A program made the position numbers and the translations under genes. A stretch of DNA of 64,000 bases from Pseudoflavonifractor sp050943825 (GTDB taxonomy: Bacteria > Bacillota > Clostridia > Oscillospirales > Oscillospiraceae), in the NCBI RefSeq assembly GCF_050943825.1, contig NZ_JBMNPX010000002.1, positions 248,001 through 312,000 of the forward strand. The letters run 5' to 3'. The notes under the pieces were generated by a model that worked only from the letters and a program-made list of their open reading frames with translations, was not told the origin of the DNA and searched no databases. Shown here piece by piece: positions 51,273 through 59,446 of this stretch (positions are counted from its first letter, which is position 1; each line of letters begins with the position of its first letter).

Positions 51273-53561
51273 TTGGCTTTGAGCGAACTGAGAACGGACG
51301 CGCCCATCCAGGAGCTGTGCGACCACTTTGGCGACTGGTTTGAGGGCGGCGTGAAGAACTGTGCGGGCAACGGCGCCCGCATGACCAAGGAGCTCTACCC
51401 CTATACGTCCATCTTTTCCCCCATCCGGGTCAACCGCATGACCATCAAGAACCGGGTGGTCATGGCCCCCATGGGCAACCTGATGATGTGCGAGGAGTAC
51501 GGACGGCCCAGCGAGAAGATGATCCGCTACTTTGTGGCCCGTGCCAAGGGCGGCGTGGGCCTCATTACCTCTGGCCTCATCCCCATCAGCGACAAGATTG
51601 ACCCCACCGTCACCGAGATTGGCGGCAAGGTGATGATGCCCCGCATCAGCCCTGCCCGCACCCTCATGTCGGGCTGGCGGGACCTGGCCCAGCAGTGCCA
51701 CGGGTACGGCAGCCGCTTCTTCATCCAGCTGACCCCCGGTCTGGGCCGTGTGGGTCCGCCCACCTGCCTGGTGCAGCAGACCAAGTTCCCCGTGTCCGCC
51801 TCCTTCAACCGGAATTTCTACATCCCCGAGCTGCCCTGTCTCCGCCTCTCCGACCGGAAGCTGAAGCGCATCATCAAGAACGCGGGCCAGGCGGCGGCGG
51901 ACGCCAAGGCCTGCCTCATTGACGGCGTGTACCTCCATGGCCACGAGGGCTATCTGCTGGAGCAGATGACCAACCGGGCCTTCAACCGCCGCAAGCTGGG
52001 CAAGTACGCCGACTGGCAGCGCTTCGGTCTGGACATGGTGAAGGAGATCCGCCGCCGTGTGGGTCCCAACTACCCCATCATGTACCGCATTGACCTGTCC
52101 CTGGCCCTCAACGAGACCTACGGCGACCGGATGGACCAGGTGGCCTCCCTGAAGAAGTTCAAGAACGGCCGCAGCGTGGCCGAGACCCTGGACTACATGG
52201 AGAATCTGGTGAAGGCGGGCGTGGACCTCTTCGACGTGGACATCGGCTGCTACGACAACTGGTGGCTGCCCCATCCCCCTGCCGGTATGCCGGCGGGCTG
52301 CTTCCTGCCCGTGTCCCGCATCGTGAAGGAGCACTTTGCCAAAAAGGGCATCCGCTCCAACGCAGGCGTGGAGGTGCCCGTGGTGGCCGTGGGCAAGCTG
52401 GGCTACCCCGACGTATGCGAGCAGGCCCTGCGGGGCGGCGACTGCGACATGGTCATGCTGGGCCGTCCGCTGCTGGCCGACCCGGAGTGGTGCAACAAGG
52501 CCTATGAGGGCAGGGTGGAGGATATCTGTCCCTGCATCGGCTGCCAGGAGGGCTGCGTCAACGAGTTCGTGGAGGGCGGCCACATCCAGTGCGCCGTCAA
52601 CGCCCGCACCGGCTTTGAGGACAGCCTGCCCGAGCGGGGACCCGCCCCGGAGAAGAAAAAGAAAATCGCCGTGGTGGGCGGCGGACCGGCGGGCATCATG
52701 TTTGCCGTGGAGGCCGCCAAGCGGGGCCATACCGTGGAGCTGCTGGAGAAGAGCGACAAGCTGGGCGGCCGTGTGGTGCCCGGCAGCGTGCCCGCTGTGA
52801 AATTCGACTTCAAGAACTACCTGGACTGGCTCAATGAGCAGGTGCGCCAGGCCCAGCAGCTGCCCAACTTCACCCTGCGGCTGAGCACGCCGGTGACCAC
52901 CCAGTGGCTGGCGGAGCAGAAATTCGACACCATCGTCTTTGCCGTGGGCACCAGGAACGCCTGCCCGCCCATCCCGGGCCTGGACAAGGTGAAGGCTGTC
53001 CAGGCGGTGGACCTGCTGGTGAATCCCGGCCTGCTGGGAGACGCCAAAAAGGTGGTCGTGGCCGGCGGCGGCGTGGTGGGCTGCGAGACGGCTTACTGGC
53101 TGCGGTATGAGCAGGGCCGGGAGGTCAAGGTGGTGGAGATGCTGCCCAACTTCATGGAGGGCGTGTGTACCGCCAACCGGGGCCACCTGCTGCACTACAT
53201 GGAGAAGGCGGGCGTGGAGCTGTACAACTGCGCCAAGGTCACCTCCTTTGAGCCGGGCAAGGTCCACATCAGCCGCAACGTGTCCAAGGGAGCGCCCAAC
53301 CCCTACAACACCTGGCAGCCCCTGCTGCCTGAGAACATCCCCAACCCCCTGGCCCCCAAGCTGGGTCCCGAGACCCAGGAGGTGGCGCTGGATGCGGATC
53401 TGGTGGTGCTGGCCATGGGCGGCCGTCCCGACGACGCGGCATACTTTGAAGCTCTAGCGGCCAATGCCGCTCCGGAGATTTACAACATCGGCGACAGCTT
53501 TGCCGGCGGCCGGGTTCTGGAGGCCAACCGAGCGGCCTTCCGTCTGGCGGCAAGGGTGTAA
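51273..53561 (+). CDS. Old-yellow-enzyme-type NADH:flavin oxidoreductase / 2-enoate reductase
   Basis: This 762-aa protein has an N-terminal FMN barrel (SPIRVNRMTIKNRVVMAPMG), a [4Fe-4S] motif CIGCQEGCVNEF plus a later CAV, and FAD and NAD Rossmann folds (KIAVVGGGPAGIMFAVEAA; VVVAGGGVVGCETAYWL). This is the layout of 2-enoate reductase, BaiCD/BaiH and 2,4-dienoyl-CoA reductase, which reduce C=C bonds. The barrel starts about 40 residues later than usual. TTG 51273 is four bases after AGGAGG; TTG 51279 is an alternative. As last gene of the cluster it could reduce the enoyl product of the dehydratase. Confidence 0.92.
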   Translation: MALSELRTDAPIQELCDHFGDWFEGGVKNCAGNGARMTKELYPYTSIFSPIRVNRMTIKNRVVMAPMGNLMMCEEYGRPSEKMIRYFVARAKGGVGLITSGLIPISDKIDPTVTEIGGKVMMPRISPARTLMSGWRDLAQQCHGYGSRFFIQLTPGLGRVGPPTCLVQQTKFPVSASFNRNFYIPELPCLRLSDRKLKRIIKNAGQAAADAKACLIDGVYLHGHEGYLLEQMTNRAFNRRKLGKYADWQRFGLDMVKEIRRRVGPNYPIMYRIDLSLALNETYGDRMDQVASLKKFKNGRSVAETLDYMENLVKAGVDLFDVDIGCYDNWWLPHPPAGMPAGCFLPVSRIVKEHFAKKGIRSNAGVEVPVVAVGKLGYPDVCEQALRGGDCDMVMLGRPLLADPEWCNKAYEGRVEDICPCIGCQEGCVNEFVEGGHIQCAVNARTGFEDSLPERGPAPEKKKKIAVVGGGPAGIMFAVEAAKRGHTVELLEKSDKLGGRVVPGSVPAVKFDFKNYLDWLNEQVRQAQQLPNFTLRLSTPVTTQWLAEQKFDTIVFAVGTRNACPPIPGLDKVKAVQAVDLLVNPGLLGDAKKVVVAGGGVVGCETAYWLRYEQGREVKVVEMLPNFMEGVCTANRGHLLHYMEKAGVELYNCAKVTSFEPGKVHISRNVSKGAPNPYNTWQPLLPENIPNPLAPKLGPETQEVALDADLVVLAMGGRPDDAAYFEALAANAAPEIYNIGDSFAGGRVLEANRAAFRLAARV

Positions 53562-53582
53562 ACAAAATCATACGAAACAAGA

Positions 53583-53623
53583 ACAGTCCCTGTCCCGCAC
53601 ACTGCGGGGCAGGGACTGTCTTT
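53583..53623 (+). terminator. Terminator of the dehydratase cluster
   Basis: ACAGTCCCTG-type arm (53583-53599) pairs with 53603-53619, followed by TTT. Confidence 0.85.
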
Positions 53624-53671
53624 GCTGTGCGGGTAACAGAGAAAATGGGCACGTGCACGGAAAATTTTTTC

Positions 53672-53700
53672 TTGTCACAGGCGGCCCATGCCGCTATAAT
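53672..53700 (+). promoter_or_regulatory. Sigma-A promoter of glmS
   Basis: TTGTCA (53672-53677), 17-bp spacer, consensus TATAAT (53695-53700). The leader is about 100 nt. Confidence 0.8.
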
Positions 53701-53807
53701 AAAAACGTTGTTTCATAAAAGTAGTAAAAATCGTTCAAAATGATTCATAACATGAAGCATATGGAACAAATGGGACGAAACATCCAGGTGACAGGAGGAG
53801 ATCTGCC

Positions 53808-55643
53808 ATGTGCGGTATCGTAGGATATATTGGAAGAGAAGAGGCGGCGCCCATTCTGCTGGACGGCCTGAGCCGGCTGGAATACCGGGGCTATGACTCG
53901 GCGGGCATCGCCGTGTGGGCGGAGAACGAAGGGCTCCAGGTAGCCAAGGCCAAGGGACGGCTCCAGGTGCTCTCCGACATGGTGGAGGGGGGCAAGACCA
54001 TCCACGGCACCGTGGGCCTGGGCCACACCCGCTGGGCCACCCACGGCGCACCCTCCGACGTCAACTCCCACCCCCAGGTCAGCAAGAGCGGCCACATCGC
54101 TGTGGTCCACAACGGCATCATCGAGAACTACGTGGAGATTAAGGAGTTCCTCCAGTCCAAGGGGGTGGAGTTTGTCTCCCAGACCGACACCGAGGTGGTG
54201 GCCCAGCTGCTGGAGTACTACTACCGGGGCGACATTCTGGAGGCCCTGACCAAGGTGCTCCACCGCATCAACGGCGCCTACGCCCTGGGCGTCATCTGCT
54301 CCGACTGTCCCGACCGCCTCATCGCCGCCCGCAAGGACAGCCCCCTGATTCTGGGCCTGGGGGAGGGCTTCAACTTCCTGGCCAGCGACGTGACCGCCGT
54401 CATCAAGTACACCCGCGAGGTCTACTATCTGGACGACGGGGAGATCGCCGTGCTCACCGCCGACGGCATCCAGGTCTACAACCACCCCTACCTCCAGCCG
54501 GTGCACAAGGAGCAGCACCATGTGGACTGGGAAATCTCCGCCGCTGAGAAGGGCGGCTATGAGCACTTCATGTTCAAGGAGATCATGGAGCAGCCCAAGG
54601 CCTTCCGGGACACGATCTCCCCCCGGATTCAGGACGGCCGCGTGGTGCTGGAGGGTCTGAACCTGACGGCGGAGGATTTGAAGGCGCTGGACAAAATCTA
54701 TGTCATCGCCTGCGGCTCCTCCTACCACGTGGGCATGGCCGCCAAGTACACCCTGGAGCGGCTGCTCCGCAAGCCGGTGGAGGTGACCCTGGCCTCTGAG
54801 TTCCGGTACTGCGACCCCATCGTCACCCCCAGAACCCTGGCCCTGGTCATCTCCCAGTCCGGCGAGACCATTGATACCCTGGCCGCCATGCGGGAGGCCC
54901 GCAGACTGGGGGCCAGACTGCTGTCCATCGTCAACGTGGTGGGCTCCACCATCGCCCGGGAGAGCGACGACGTGCTCTACACCTGGGCCGGACCGGAGAT
55001 TGCCGTGGCCACCACCAAGGCCTATTCCACCCAGCTGGCGGTCATCTACCTCATCGGCCTGTGCTTCGCCGACCTGATGGGCACCATCGCTCCGGAGGAG
55101 TATACGGCAATCGTGGAGGAGCTCCAGCGCATCCCCGACAAGATGGAGGAGATTCTCTCCCACCGGGAGGACATCCAGTACTTCGCCTCCATCTACTTCA
55201 ACCACCCCTCCATCTTCTTCATCGGCCGCAACATCGACTACGCCGTGGGTCTGGAGGGCTCCCTCAAGCTCAAGGAGATCTCCTACATCCACTCGGAGGC
55301 CTACGCCGCCGGTGAGCTCAAGCACGGCACCATCTCCCTCATCGAGCCGGGCACACTGGTGGTGGCCCTGGCCAGCTACGGCAAGCTCTTTGAGAAGCTG
55401 ATGAGCAACGTGGTGGAGGTGAAGAGCCGCGGGGCCGACGTGCTGGGCGTGACCACCGCGTCCCTGGCGGATGAGATGGCCAAGACCGTGGACCACGCCG
55501 TCTCCGTGCCCGACACCCACCCCATGCTGCTGCCATCTCTGGACGTGGTGCCCCTCCAGCTCTTCGCCTACTATGTGGCCCTGATGCGCGGTTGCGACAT
55601 CGACAAACCCCGCAACCTGGCCAAATCGGTGACAGTGGAATAA
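53808..55643 (+). CDS. glmS: Glutamine-fructose-6-phosphate aminotransferase (isomerizing)
   Basis: This 611-aa enzyme makes glucosamine 6-phosphate for cell wall synthesis. The N-terminal MCGIVGYIG exposes the nucleophile Cys after Met removal; LSRLEYRGYDSAGIA and HTRWATHGAPSDVNSHP follow. Two SIS isomerase domains occupy the second half (CGSSYHVGMAAKY; ISQSGETIDTLAAM) with the C-terminal KPRNLAKSVTVE. Length is typical. No glmS ribozyme fits in the leader. Confidence 0.98.
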   Translation: MCGIVGYIGREEAAPILLDGLSRLEYRGYDSAGIAVWAENEGLQVAKAKGRLQVLSDMVEGGKTIHGTVGLGHTRWATHGAPSDVNSHPQVSKSGHIAVVHNGIIENYVEIKEFLQSKGVEFVSQTDTEVVAQLLEYYYRGDILEALTKVLHRINGAYALGVICSDCPDRLIAARKDSPLILGLGEGFNFLASDVTAVIKYTREVYYLDDGEIAVLTADGIQVYNHPYLQPVHKEQHHVDWEISAAEKGGYEHFMFKEIMEQPKAFRDTISPRIQDGRVVLEGLNLTAEDLKALDKIYVIACGSSYHVGMAAKYTLERLLRKPVEVTLASEFRYCDPIVTPRTLALVISQSGETIDTLAAMREARRLGARLLSIVNVVGSTIARESDDVLYTWAGPEIAVATTKAYSTQLAVIYLIGLCFADLMGTIAPEEYTAIVEELQRIPDKMEEILSHREDIQYFASIYFNHPSIFFIGRNIDYAVGLEGSLKLKEISYIHSEAYAAGELKHGTISLIEPGTLVVALASYGKLFEKLMSNVVEVKSRGADVLGVTTASLADEMAKTVDHAVSVPDTHPMLLPSLDVVPLQLFAYYVALMRGCDIDKPRNLAKSVTVE

Positions 55644-55652
55644 GCGTTACAA

Positions 55653-55684
55653 AAAAGCGGAGCCGCAGGCGCGGCTCCGCTTTT
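55653..55684. terminator. Bidirectional terminator between glmS and the mobB-mogA fusion
   Basis: AAAAGCGGAGCCGC (55653-55666) pairs with 55671-55684 around AGGC. Confidence 0.9.
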
Positions 55685-55714
55685 CTTATTATTATATAAG
55701 GAGAGAAGGAATCC

Positions 55715-56776
55715 TCAGCCGTCCTGGCGGATGGCCTCCACCGTGGCCTTCAGGCCGGGCAGCAGCCGCTCCAGACAGGGCAGAGCCTGCTCCGGTGCGC
55801 CGGGCAGGTTGACCAGCACCGTCTGCTTGCGCATGCCGGAGGTGGAGCGGTCCAGCATGGCGCCGTCGGACAGGTCGGCCAGAGTGCGGCGCAGAGCCTC
55901 GCACACGCCGGGCAGGGCCCGCTCGGTGGCGTCGGCCGTGGCCTCGGGGGTGCAGTCGTAGAGGGAGCAGCCGGTACCGCCCATGGTGACAACCAGGTCG
56001 GCCAGACGGCTGTCGGCCAGCCGGGTGAGCTCGGCGGACAGCATGGCCCGGTCACGGGGCAGCAGGGAGGTAGACACCAGCTCAAAGCCGGCCTTGGTCA
56101 GCTGCTCAGAGGCGGCGGGGGCGGTGGTGTTGGAGCTGGTACCGGCGTAGATGCTGTCGCTGACGGTGATGAGAGCGGCCCGGAGCACGCCCTGGGGGAC
56201 GGAGACGGTCTTGTTGGCGGAAGAGGATTCCATGACATTCACTCCAATCTCGCGATAATAGTAGTGCAGGAGAAAATCTGCCACAGCCTGGCAGTCAAAG
56301 GGCAGCTGGGGCACATCGCAGTGGGGAAGGGACAGGTCGGTCACCAGGGCCAGCACGGTGGACAGGTCACAGGACGGCCCGTTGGAAACACCAGCGCGCA
56401 CCAGCTCCAGCTTGGGCCAGAAGCTGCGGTCAAACCCCTCCATGAGGATAAGACCCGCGTCCTGAAACTGGGCAATCAGGTGCTGCTCGGTGATTCTGCG
56501 CCGCTGTACCACCATGGACAGCTCCCCGTCAAACACGCCCACGGCGCTGGCGCCCGCCTGACGGAAGGGCGTGGAGTAGCGGTCGGGGCCGGATGGGTCC
56601 AGGGGATGGCGTTCCCGCTTGATGACGGCTGTTTTGATGCCTGCCGCCGTGAGCCGGGGCAGGATGCTGCGGATGAGCCAGCTTTTGCCGCACCCCTCGG
56701 GGCCACAGACTGCCACCACCACGGGGGTTTCCCGGATGACGTCAGGTGGAGCGGGGGGACGGGGGATGGGATTCAT
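55715..56776 (-). CDS. MobB-MogA fusion (molybdenum cofactor maturation)
   Basis: This 353-aa protein joins a MobB-like P-loop domain (about residues 15-170; VVAVCGPEGCGKSWLIRSI, IKTAVIKRERHP, LILMEGFDRSFWPK) to a MogA/MoaB-like domain (about 200-350; RAALITVSDSIYAG, LVVTMGGTGCSLYDCTPEAT, LVNLPGAPEQAL). MogA adenylylates molybdopterin; MobB aids dinucleotide cofactor assembly. ATG 56776 is used since GGAGG ends 8 bases before it; the in-frame GTG 56785 overlaps that site. The gene implies molybdoenzymes elsewhere, which fits the yedE/DUF3343 block. A terminator hairpin sits just upstream. Confidence 0.88.
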   Translation of the reverse strand: MNPIPRPPAPPDVIRETPVVVAVCGPEGCGKSWLIRSILPRLTAAGIKTAVIKRERHPLDPSGPDRYSTPFRQAGASAVGVFDGELSMVVQRRRITEQHLIAQFQDAGLILMEGFDRSFWPKLELVRAGVSNGPSCDLSTVLALVTDLSLPHCDVPQLPFDCQAVADFLLHYYYREIGVNVMESSSANKTVSVPQGVLRAALITVSDSIYAGTSSNTTAPAASEQLTKAGFELVSTSLLPRDRAMLSAELTRLADSRLADLVVTMGGTGCSLYDCTPEATADATERALPGVCEALRRTLADLSDGAMLDRSTSGMRKQTVLVNLPGAPEQALPCLERLLPGLKATVEAIRQDG

Positions 56777-56791
56777 GCGCTCCACCTCCAG

Positions 56792-56817
56792 AAAAAATGG
56801 ACCGCCGTCTGGCGGTC
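56792..56817 (-). terminator. Promoter-proximal terminator (attenuator) in the mobB-mogA leader
   Basis: On the minus strand GGACCGCC (56817-56810) pairs with GGCGGTCC (56805-56798) and is followed by ATTTTTT (to 56792), only 15 bp before the ATG and right after the transcript start. Confidence 0.75.
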
Positions 56818-56827
56818 CGACAGAAAA

Positions 56828-56856
56828 AGTATACCAGAAACCAGAGGAAATTACAA
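56828..56856 (-). promoter_or_regulatory. Sigma-A promoter of mobB-mogA
   Basis: On the minus strand TTGTAA (56856-56851), 17-bp spacer, TATACT (56833-56828). Confidence 0.75.
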
Positions 56857-56890
56857 CAGGGAAGCGAAGGGAGCCGGACCCTGCCGGACG

Positions 56891-56919
56891 TTGTCACAGG
56901 GGCGGGGATGTGGTAAAAT
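56891..56919 (+). promoter_or_regulatory. Sigma-A promoter of gluQ
   Basis: TTGTCA (56891-56896), 17-bp spacer, TAAAAT (56914-56919). A GC hairpin near 56943-56960 follows in the leader. Confidence 0.75.
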
Positions 56920-56977
56920 CACTATATTATAAAGGTAGGAGACGCCGCCTCAGAGCGGCGGATGGAGAGGGAAGACC

Positions 56978-57931
56978 ATGGAAAAGAACATCCGGGGGCG
57001 GTTTGCCCCCAGCCCCAGCGGGCGGATGCACCTGGGGAATCTGTTTTCGGCTCTGCTGGCCTGGCTGTCGGTGCGGTCGGCGGGCGGGATTCTGGTGCTG
57101 CGGATGGAGGACCTGGACCCGGACCGCTGCCGGCCGGAGTACGCGGCGCAGCTGGCGGAGGACCTGCTGTGGCTGGGTCTGGACTGGGACGAGGGCTATG
57201 AAAAGGGCGGTCCGGACGGCCCCTATCTCCAGAGCGAGCGCACGGAGCAGTACGCCGCCGCCTTTGGGCGCCTGGAGGAGATGGGGCTGGTCTACCACTG
57301 CTACTGCACCCGGGCGGAGCGGCTGGCGGCCAGCGCGCCCCACCGGTCGGACGGTCAGGCGGTATACGGCGGCCGGTGCCGGAATCTGACGGCGGAGGAG
57401 CGCTCAGCGCTGGAGCAGGCGGGACGCCATCCCGCCTGGCGGCTGAAGGTGCCCGACGAGGTGTGGACGGTGAACGACGGCCACATGGGCCCCTACGGGG
57501 AGAACCTGCTCCGGGACTGCGGGGACTTTATTATCCGCCGGTCCGACGGGGTGTACGCCTACCAGCTGGCTGTGGTGGTGGACGACGGCGCCATGGGGGT
57601 CAATCAGGTGGTGCGGGGCATGGACCTGCTCTCCTCCACCCCGCGGCAGTGCTATCTCTACCATCTGCTGGGCCTGGAGCCGCCGGAGTTCCGCCATGTG
57701 CCCCTTCTGCTGGCGGAGGATGGCCGCCGCCTGTCCAAGCGGGACCGGGACCTGGACATGGGGGCTCTGCGGGCGCATTGGACGCCGGAGGAGCTGGTGG
57801 GGCGTCTGGCTCTGCTGGCCGGGCTTCAGAGCACACCGGAGCCGGTGAGCCCTGCCGCCCTGGCGGAGCGCTTTTCCTGGGAACAGGTGTCCGGGACGGA
57901 TATTGTGGTGCCCAGCGGGCTGTTTGAATAA
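56978..57931 (+). CDS. gluQ: Glutamyl-Q tRNA(Asp) synthetase
   Basis: This 317-aa protein is the catalytic half of a glutamyl-tRNA synthetase without an anticodon-binding domain; such enzymes attach glutamate to queuosine in tRNA(Asp). Class I motifs are RFAPSPSGRMHLGN (HIGH) and RRLSKRDRD (KMSKS). Zinc ligands appear as CYC and a later YGGRC. GC content is higher than in its neighbours. It is monocistronic. Confidence 0.93.
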   Translation: MEKNIRGRFAPSPSGRMHLGNLFSALLAWLSVRSAGGILVLRMEDLDPDRCRPEYAAQLAEDLLWLGLDWDEGYEKGGPDGPYLQSERTEQYAAAFGRLEEMGLVYHCYCTRAERLAASAPHRSDGQAVYGGRCRNLTAEERSALEQAGRHPAWRLKVPDEVWTVNDGHMGPYGENLLRDCGDFIIRRSDGVYAYQLAVVVDDGAMGVNQVVRGMDLLSSTPRQCYLYHLLGLEPPEFRHVPLLLAEDGRRLSKRDRDLDMGALRAHWTPEELVGRLALLAGLQSTPEPVSPAALAERFSWEQVSGTDIVVPSGLFE

Positions 57932-57937
57932 AAAATG

Positions 57938-57969
57938 AAACGGCGGGAGGCGTTGGCCTCCCGCCGTTT
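57938..57969. terminator. Hairpin after gluQ
   Basis: AAACGGCGGGAGGC (57938-57951) pairs with 57956-57969. Flanking A and T runs are short, so it is a moderate terminator. Confidence 0.75.
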
Positions 57970-57994
57970 GCGGTCTGTTTCCAGAACTTGTGCC

Positions 57995-58024
57995 TTGTGC
58001 CATAAGGGTAAAATCCGTTACAAT
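57995..58024 (+). promoter_or_regulatory. Promoter of the first SleB-like hydrolase
   Basis: TTGTGC (57995-58000), 18-bp spacer, TACAAT (58019-58024). GTTACAATTTT at 58017-58027 overlaps the -10 and is inversely repeated at 58064-58074 inside the coding start. Confidence 0.55.
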
Positions 58025-58057
58025 TTTGGTATCATTCAGCAAAAGGAAGTGAACAGA

Positions 58058-58858
58058 ATGCGAAAAATTGTAACCTTATTCCTGTGTCTGCTTCTGACCG
58101 CCGTCCCAGCGGGGGCAGTCAGCGTGATGGTGGACGGCGTGCCGCTGGAGAGCGACATTGACCCGGTCATTATCAACAGCACCACCTATGTGCCCCTTCG
58201 GGCGGCGGCGGAGGCCCTGCGGGAGGACGCCGTGGTGACCTGGGAGGGTCAGGCTGTGGTACGGGCGGGGGACGACCTGGAGCTGACCGCCTCTCCCGGG
58301 GCCATCTATCTGGAGGCCAACAGACGGGCGCTGTACATAGCCGACGGTGTGCAGGCGGTATATGGCCGGGTGCTGGTGCCGGTGCGAGTGCTGGCCAAGG
58401 CCATGGACGCCCGGGTGGACTGGGACGGAGGGAGCCGCACAGTGTCCCTCACCTCGGGCACCGGGGCCATCGAGGACGCCTCCTTATATTATAAGGAAGA
58501 CGAGCTCTACTGGCTCTCCCGCATCATCTCCGCCGAGAGCAGGGGAGAGCCGATAACGGGCAAAATCGCGGTGGGCAACGTGGTCCTCAACCGGGCGGAG
58601 CACAAAGATTTCCCGGCCACCATCTATGGCGTTATCTTTGACAACCGCTGGGGCGGGCAGTTTGAGCCGGTCAGCAACGGCACCGTGTACCAGACCCCCA
58701 CGGAGGAGAGCGTTCTGGCCGCCCGGCTGGTGCTGGACGGCGCCGACGTGGCAGGGGAGAGCCTGTATTTCCTGGCGCCCGCCCTCACCAACAACCACTG
58801 GATTATGGAGAACAAGACCTTTGTCATGCGCATCGGCGCCCACTGGTTCTACCGCTGA
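58058..58858 (+). CDS. Secreted cell-wall hydrolase: copper-amine-oxidase-N-like domain plus SleB domain (paralogue 1)
   Basis: This 266-aa protein has a signal peptide (MRKIVTLFLCLLLTAVPAGA), a stalk-like domain with IINSTTYVPLRAAAEAL and VLVPVRVLAKAMDARVDW (about 20-130), and a C-terminal SleB/CwlJ hydrolase domain beginning ELYWLSRIISAESRGE with the catalytic Glu in SAES and GKIAVGNVVLNR. It likely cuts peptidoglycan outside the membrane in growth or spore cortex lysis. A close paralogue follows at 59447. ATG 58058 has AAAAGGA upstream. Confidence 0.92.
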   Translation: MRKIVTLFLCLLLTAVPAGAVSVMVDGVPLESDIDPVIINSTTYVPLRAAAEALREDAVVTWEGQAVVRAGDDLELTASPGAIYLEANRRALYIADGVQAVYGRVLVPVRVLAKAMDARVDWDGGSRTVSLTSGTGAIEDASLYYKEDELYWLSRIISAESRGEPITGKIAVGNVVLNRAEHKDFPATIYGVIFDNRWGGQFEPVSNGTVYQTPTEESVLAARLVLDGADVAGESLYFLAPALTNNHWIMENKTFVMRIGAHWFYR

Positions 58859-58890
58859 AGAAAAAGAGGACAAAAGACGATTTTTGTACC

Positions 58891-58930
58891 CAAGCGGCCC
58901 GACGGAAATTCCGTCGGGCCGCTTGTTTTT
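58891..58930 (+). terminator. Terminator of hydrolase paralogue 1
   Basis: A 17-bp stem CAAGCGGCCCGACGGAA (58891-58907) with 58909-58925 and T5. Confidence 0.92.
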
Positions 58931-59304
58931 GCGTGAAAACGAGAAAATTTTTTCATTTTCTGATTTAAAATTTTTGGAAACAAGTAAGACGGAACTAACT
59001 CCCAGTTTCAAACAGGAAACTATACAAGATAAATACAAAATATAGATATTTATGGAAAATAGAAGAGGCGGAAGAGCGGGAAAAATGGGGGGTCAGGCGG
59101 AGAGGTAGGGGAGGGAAAAGGAGAAAACTGGAAATAGTGAAAACCCTTGGGGGACAAGGGATTGACCGCCCTCTGTCCCTGTCCCGGCGCTGTTGTGCAG
59201 AGGCGGGTTACAGGCCGAATAGATGGGTCAGAAACGATTGATTTCCTTTTTATAGAATAAAGTGAGAATAAATGGGTAAAATACCAGATGAACGCACTTT
59301 TCAT
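58931..59304. other. Long non-coding, AT- then purine-rich gap
   Basis: After the terminator comes an AT-rich part (58931-59055), a purine-rich stretch (59062-59150) and an imperfect hairpin near 59168-59212 (CCGCC-CTCTG with CAGAG-CGGG). No gene with a ribosome site, tRNA or known riboswitch was recognised. AT content is much higher than in the rest of the window. Confidence 0.5.
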
Positions 59305-59320
59305 CGTAACCATTTGTAAC
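59305..59320. promoter_or_regulatory. Imperfect WalR-type repeat
   Basis: CGTAAC-N4-TGTAAC, one base short of the WalR spacing, on the opposite strand to the perfect box at 59393 and about 80 bp upstream of it. Confidence 0.4.
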
Positions 59321-59371
59321 CGTCAAACTGCACGAAAAGTGGTCGAAACAAGCCTGCGACAAAACTTTCTC

Positions 59372-59400
59372 TTGCAATTCACGAGAGAAGCGGTTACAAT
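59372..59400 (+). promoter_or_regulatory. Sigma-A promoter of hydrolase paralogue 2
   Basis: TTGCAA (59372-59377), 17-bp spacer, TACAAT (59395-59400). Confidence 0.75.
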
Positions 59401-59409
59401 ACGGTTACA
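59393..59409 (-). promoter_or_regulatory. WalR (YycF) box overlapping the -10
   Basis: On the minus strand TGTAAC-N5-TGTAAC fits the WalR consensus TGTWAH-N5-TGTWAH exactly. It covers the -10 and the first bases downstream, a repressing position. WalRK controls cell-wall hydrolases in Gram-positive bacteria. Confidence 0.65.
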
Positions 59410-59446
59410 AAAAAGAACAAAACAGAAAACAGGAGTACATGTTATC

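Noticed and set aside
53701..53807. glmS ribozyme expected before glmS
   Set aside because: The leader is only about 105 nt and AT-rich, with none of the ribozyme core; it is too short for the fold.
56818..56977. Moco riboswitch before the MobB-MogA gene
   Set aside because: The promoter sits so close that the leader is about 50 nt, too short for that riboswitch; only a terminator hairpin is present.
59062..59150. c-di-AMP or c-di-GMP riboswitch before the second hydrolase
   Set aside because: The stretch is purine-rich but lacks the conserved motifs of either class and lies upstream of the mapped promoter.
59288..59446. Longer N terminus for the second SleB-like hydrolase
   Set aside because: It would include the promoter and displace the signal peptide; ATG 59447 gives a proper signal sequence.
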